Positions 3,869 to 5,348 of a stretch of DNA of 5,348 nucleotides are shown here, piece by piece. The notes beneath the pieces are model-generated. The model was not told the origin of the DNA and did no database searches. It saw only the letters and a list, made by a program, of their open reading frames with translations. Numbering within the stretch: the first letter of the stretch is position 1; each line of letters begins with the position of its first letter. A program made the position numbers and the translations under genes. The stretch comes from Clostridiales bacterium. GTDB taxonomy: Bacteria > Bacillota > Clostridia > Oscillospirales > Oscillospiraceae. Location of the stretch: positions 1 through 5,348 of the forward strand of contig JAJQET010000331.1 in NCBI GenBank assembly GCA_021201515.1, read 5' to 3'.

Positions 3869-5348
3869 ATGCTAAGTCTCATTGTCTCACTGATTACTCC
3901 GATTTTGACCGGCATGGGCGTCAGCGCAGCAGATGTTCAGTCCTATGTGGAACTCTGCGCCAGCTACATCTATGCCATCCTGATCCTGTTGGTCGTGATG
4001 ATTGTTGTCATGGTTTTGGCACACTTCGTCGTGAAGAAGGGCACCCGTCATGTGGTGCGCTGGACTTCCGGCGTTGCCTTTGTCCTGGCCGTGGTCATCA
4101 TCGCCAACATGATCTGCTATGGCCCCCTGTACAGCAACGTGTCCGTCATCCTGAACGGCGGCGGCGTGGAGCTGTCCGATGAAACTGTGGAAGCCAGCGC
4201 CGCCATCGTGCAGGAGCTGGGCGAAGAAGGTATGGTCCTGGTGAAGAACGACGGGCTGCTCCCCCTGTCCTCTGACACCACCAACCTGAACGTCTTCGGC
4301 TGGGCTTCCACCAACCCCATCTATGGCGGCACCGGTTCCGGCTCCTCCAGCACGGAGAGCAACGTCAGCATTCTCCAGTCCTTGGCTGACGCCGGTTACA
4401 CCACCAACGACACCCTGACCCAGATGTATACCGATTACTGCGCCGAGCGGCCTGAGGTCGGTATGTCTGTGCAGGATTGGACGCTTCCCGAACCCACTGC
4501 TGAGTACTACACCGACGAAATCATGGAGGAGGCCAAGGAGTTCTCCGACACCGCCGTCATCGTCATCGGCCGCTCCGGCGGCGAGGGCGCTGACCTGCCC
4601 ACCGACATGAACGCCGTCATCAACGGCACCTACAACATCGCCAGCGATGTTTCCGTCGCGCCGGACAACTACGGCTACACCAACGCTTCCTACACCAACA
4701 ATGGCGACTATGACGACTTCGACGAGGGCGAGCACTATCTGGAGCTGTCCAACACCGAGGAAGCCATGGTGGAGCTGGTCTGCTCCAACTTCGACAACGT
4801 CATCATCGTTGTCAACGCCAACAACACCATGGAGCTGGGCTGGGTGGACGAGTATGATTCCATCAGCGCGGTCATCCTGGCCCCCGGCGCAGGCGTGTCC
4901 GGCTTCACCGCTCTGGGTGAGATTCTGAACGGCACCGTCAACCCCTCCGGCAAGACCGCCGACACCTTTGTGAAGGATCTGACCGCCACCCCCACCTACA
5001 ACAACGCCGGTGCCTTTAACTACACCAACATTGAGGACCTCCAGGAGGCCAACGCCGCCGTCGATGGCGCCTATCAGGGCACCGCAGCCTTCGTTGACTA
5101 TGTGGAAGGCATCTATGTCGGCTATAAGTACTACGAGACCGCCTCTGACGACGGGGTCATCAACTATGACGACTATGTCCAGTATCCCTTTGGCTACGGC
5201 CTGAGCTACACCACCTTCGAGCAGGTCATTGAGAACTTCTCTGTCAGCGACACCACCATCACCTTCGACGTCACCGTCACCAACACCGGCTCTGTGGCCG
5301 GCAAGGACGTGGTAGAGGTCTACTACACCCCGCCCTACACCAACGGCG
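3869..5348 (+). CDS. membrane-anchored GH3 glycosidase (beta-glucosidase-like), domain-swapped, partial at 3' end
   Basis: 493 codons are open to the window edge. The N-terminus has a weakly hydrophobic stretch (1-20), a strong membrane helix (about 33-55), a basic loop KKGTRHVVR (56-64) and a second helix (about 66-84). By the positive-inside rule, the rest should be outside the cell. The GH3 C-type sandwich domain then begins at EEGMVLVKNDGLLPL (119-133). It continues with IVIGRSGGEGADLP (231-244), whose E239 aligns with the acid/base Glu of related enzymes, then APGAGVSG (338-345), NPSGKTADTF (358-367), GIYVGYKYYET (414-424) and PFGYGLSYTTFE (440-451). An FnIII-like domain follows (about 455 onward). 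No barrel or nucleophile SDW motif precedes it, so the catalytic barrel should lie downstream, the reversed order known from Butyrivibrio and Ruminococcus GH3 enzymes. An acidic Asn/Tyr/Gly-rich stretch (252-288) is an insertion. Substrate is likely a beta-glucoside; specificity cannot be read. Confidence 0.9.
   Translation, partial: MLSLIVSLITPILTGMGVSAADVQSYVELCASYIYAILILLVVMIVVMVLAHFVVKKGTRHVVRWTSGVAFVLAVVIIANMICYGPLYSNVSVILNGGGVELSDETVEASAAIVQELGEEGMVLVKNDGLLPLSSDTTNLNVFGWASTNPIYGGTGSGSSSTESNVSILQSLADAGYTTNDTLTQMYTDYCAERPEVGMSVQDWTLPEPTAEYYTDEIMEEAKEFSDTAVIVIGRSGGEGADLPTDMNAVINGTYNIASDVSVAPDNYGYTNASYTNNGDYDDFDEGEHYLELSNTEEAMVELVCSNFDNVIIVVNANNTMELGWVDEYDSISAVILAPGAGVSGFTALGEILNGTVNPSGKTADTFVKDLTATPTYNNAGAFNYTNIEDLQEANAAVDGAYQGTAAFVDYVEGIYVGYKYYETASDDGVINYDDYVQYPFGYGLSYTTFEQVIENFSVSDTTITFDVTVTNTGSVAGKDVVEVYYTPPYTNG

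Noticed and set aside
3582..4182. Overlapping plus-strand open frames at 3582-3851 and 3616-4182
   Set aside because: They start inside the terminator or its T-run, cross the promoter and hairpin leader, and the longer one overlaps the GH3 gene out of frame. No ribosome site precedes either.
3887..4735. A 282-codon open frame on the minus strand
   Set aside because: It is antisense to the GH3 gene, whose plus-strand frame carries many conserved GH3 motifs.
1..5348. CRISPR array, tRNA or rRNA genes, transposase genes, phage genes
   Set aside because: I found no regularly spaced identical repeats, cloverleaf signature, rRNA landmark sequence, or transposase or phage protein in any frame.

Overview
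The window looks like chromosomal DNA from a GC-rich, low-motility-signature gut Firmicute of the class Clostridia, most likely an Oscillospiraceae-type genome (Flavonifractor / Pseudoflavonifractor / Oscillibacter relatives). This rests on GC-rich codon use with strong AGGAGG-type ribosome sites, a short DUF362 protein of the kind common in these bacteria, a LytTR/GHKL two-component pair, and a membrane-anchored family 3 glycoside hydrolase with reversed domain order. The taxon is an inference from style and remembered protein families, not from a search.

Layout. Positions 1-412 hold no convincing gene but contain several strong inverted repeats and, at 368-405, the terminator of the next gene. 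A DUF362 protein (413-1276) is read on the minus strand from a promoter near 1328-1357. A 170-base untranscribed gap with two dyad-symmetry blocks separates it from a divergent plus-strand promoter (TTGCAA-17-TATAAT, 1444-1472). That promoter drives a LytTR response regulator (1514-2221, TTG start) overlapping a GHKL sensor kinase. The kinase's first ~49 codons (from 2218) and the remaining 396 codons (2366-3556) lie in different frames, separated at a run of seven G's. A strong terminator (3570-3617) closes this operon.

Immediately after the terminator lies a short control region. It has two 9-bp direct repeats 21 bp apart that fit the LytTR operator pattern, an extended -10 promoter with no recognisable -35, and a ~158-nt GC-rich leader that can form tandem and competing hairpins. 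It precedes a large open frame, from 3869 to the window end, encoding a membrane-anchored GH3 enzyme. In this enzyme the sandwich (C-type) domain comes first and the FnIII-like domain follows; the catalytic barrel must lie beyond the window.

Working model (inference): the membrane sensor and LytTR regulator form a two-component switch that activates the adjacent cell-surface glycosidase through the repeats at 3638-3667. Leader structure may tune expression, and the poly-G tract in the sensor may be a phase-variable or error-prone point. The DUF362 gene is divergent and has no evident functional link to this module.
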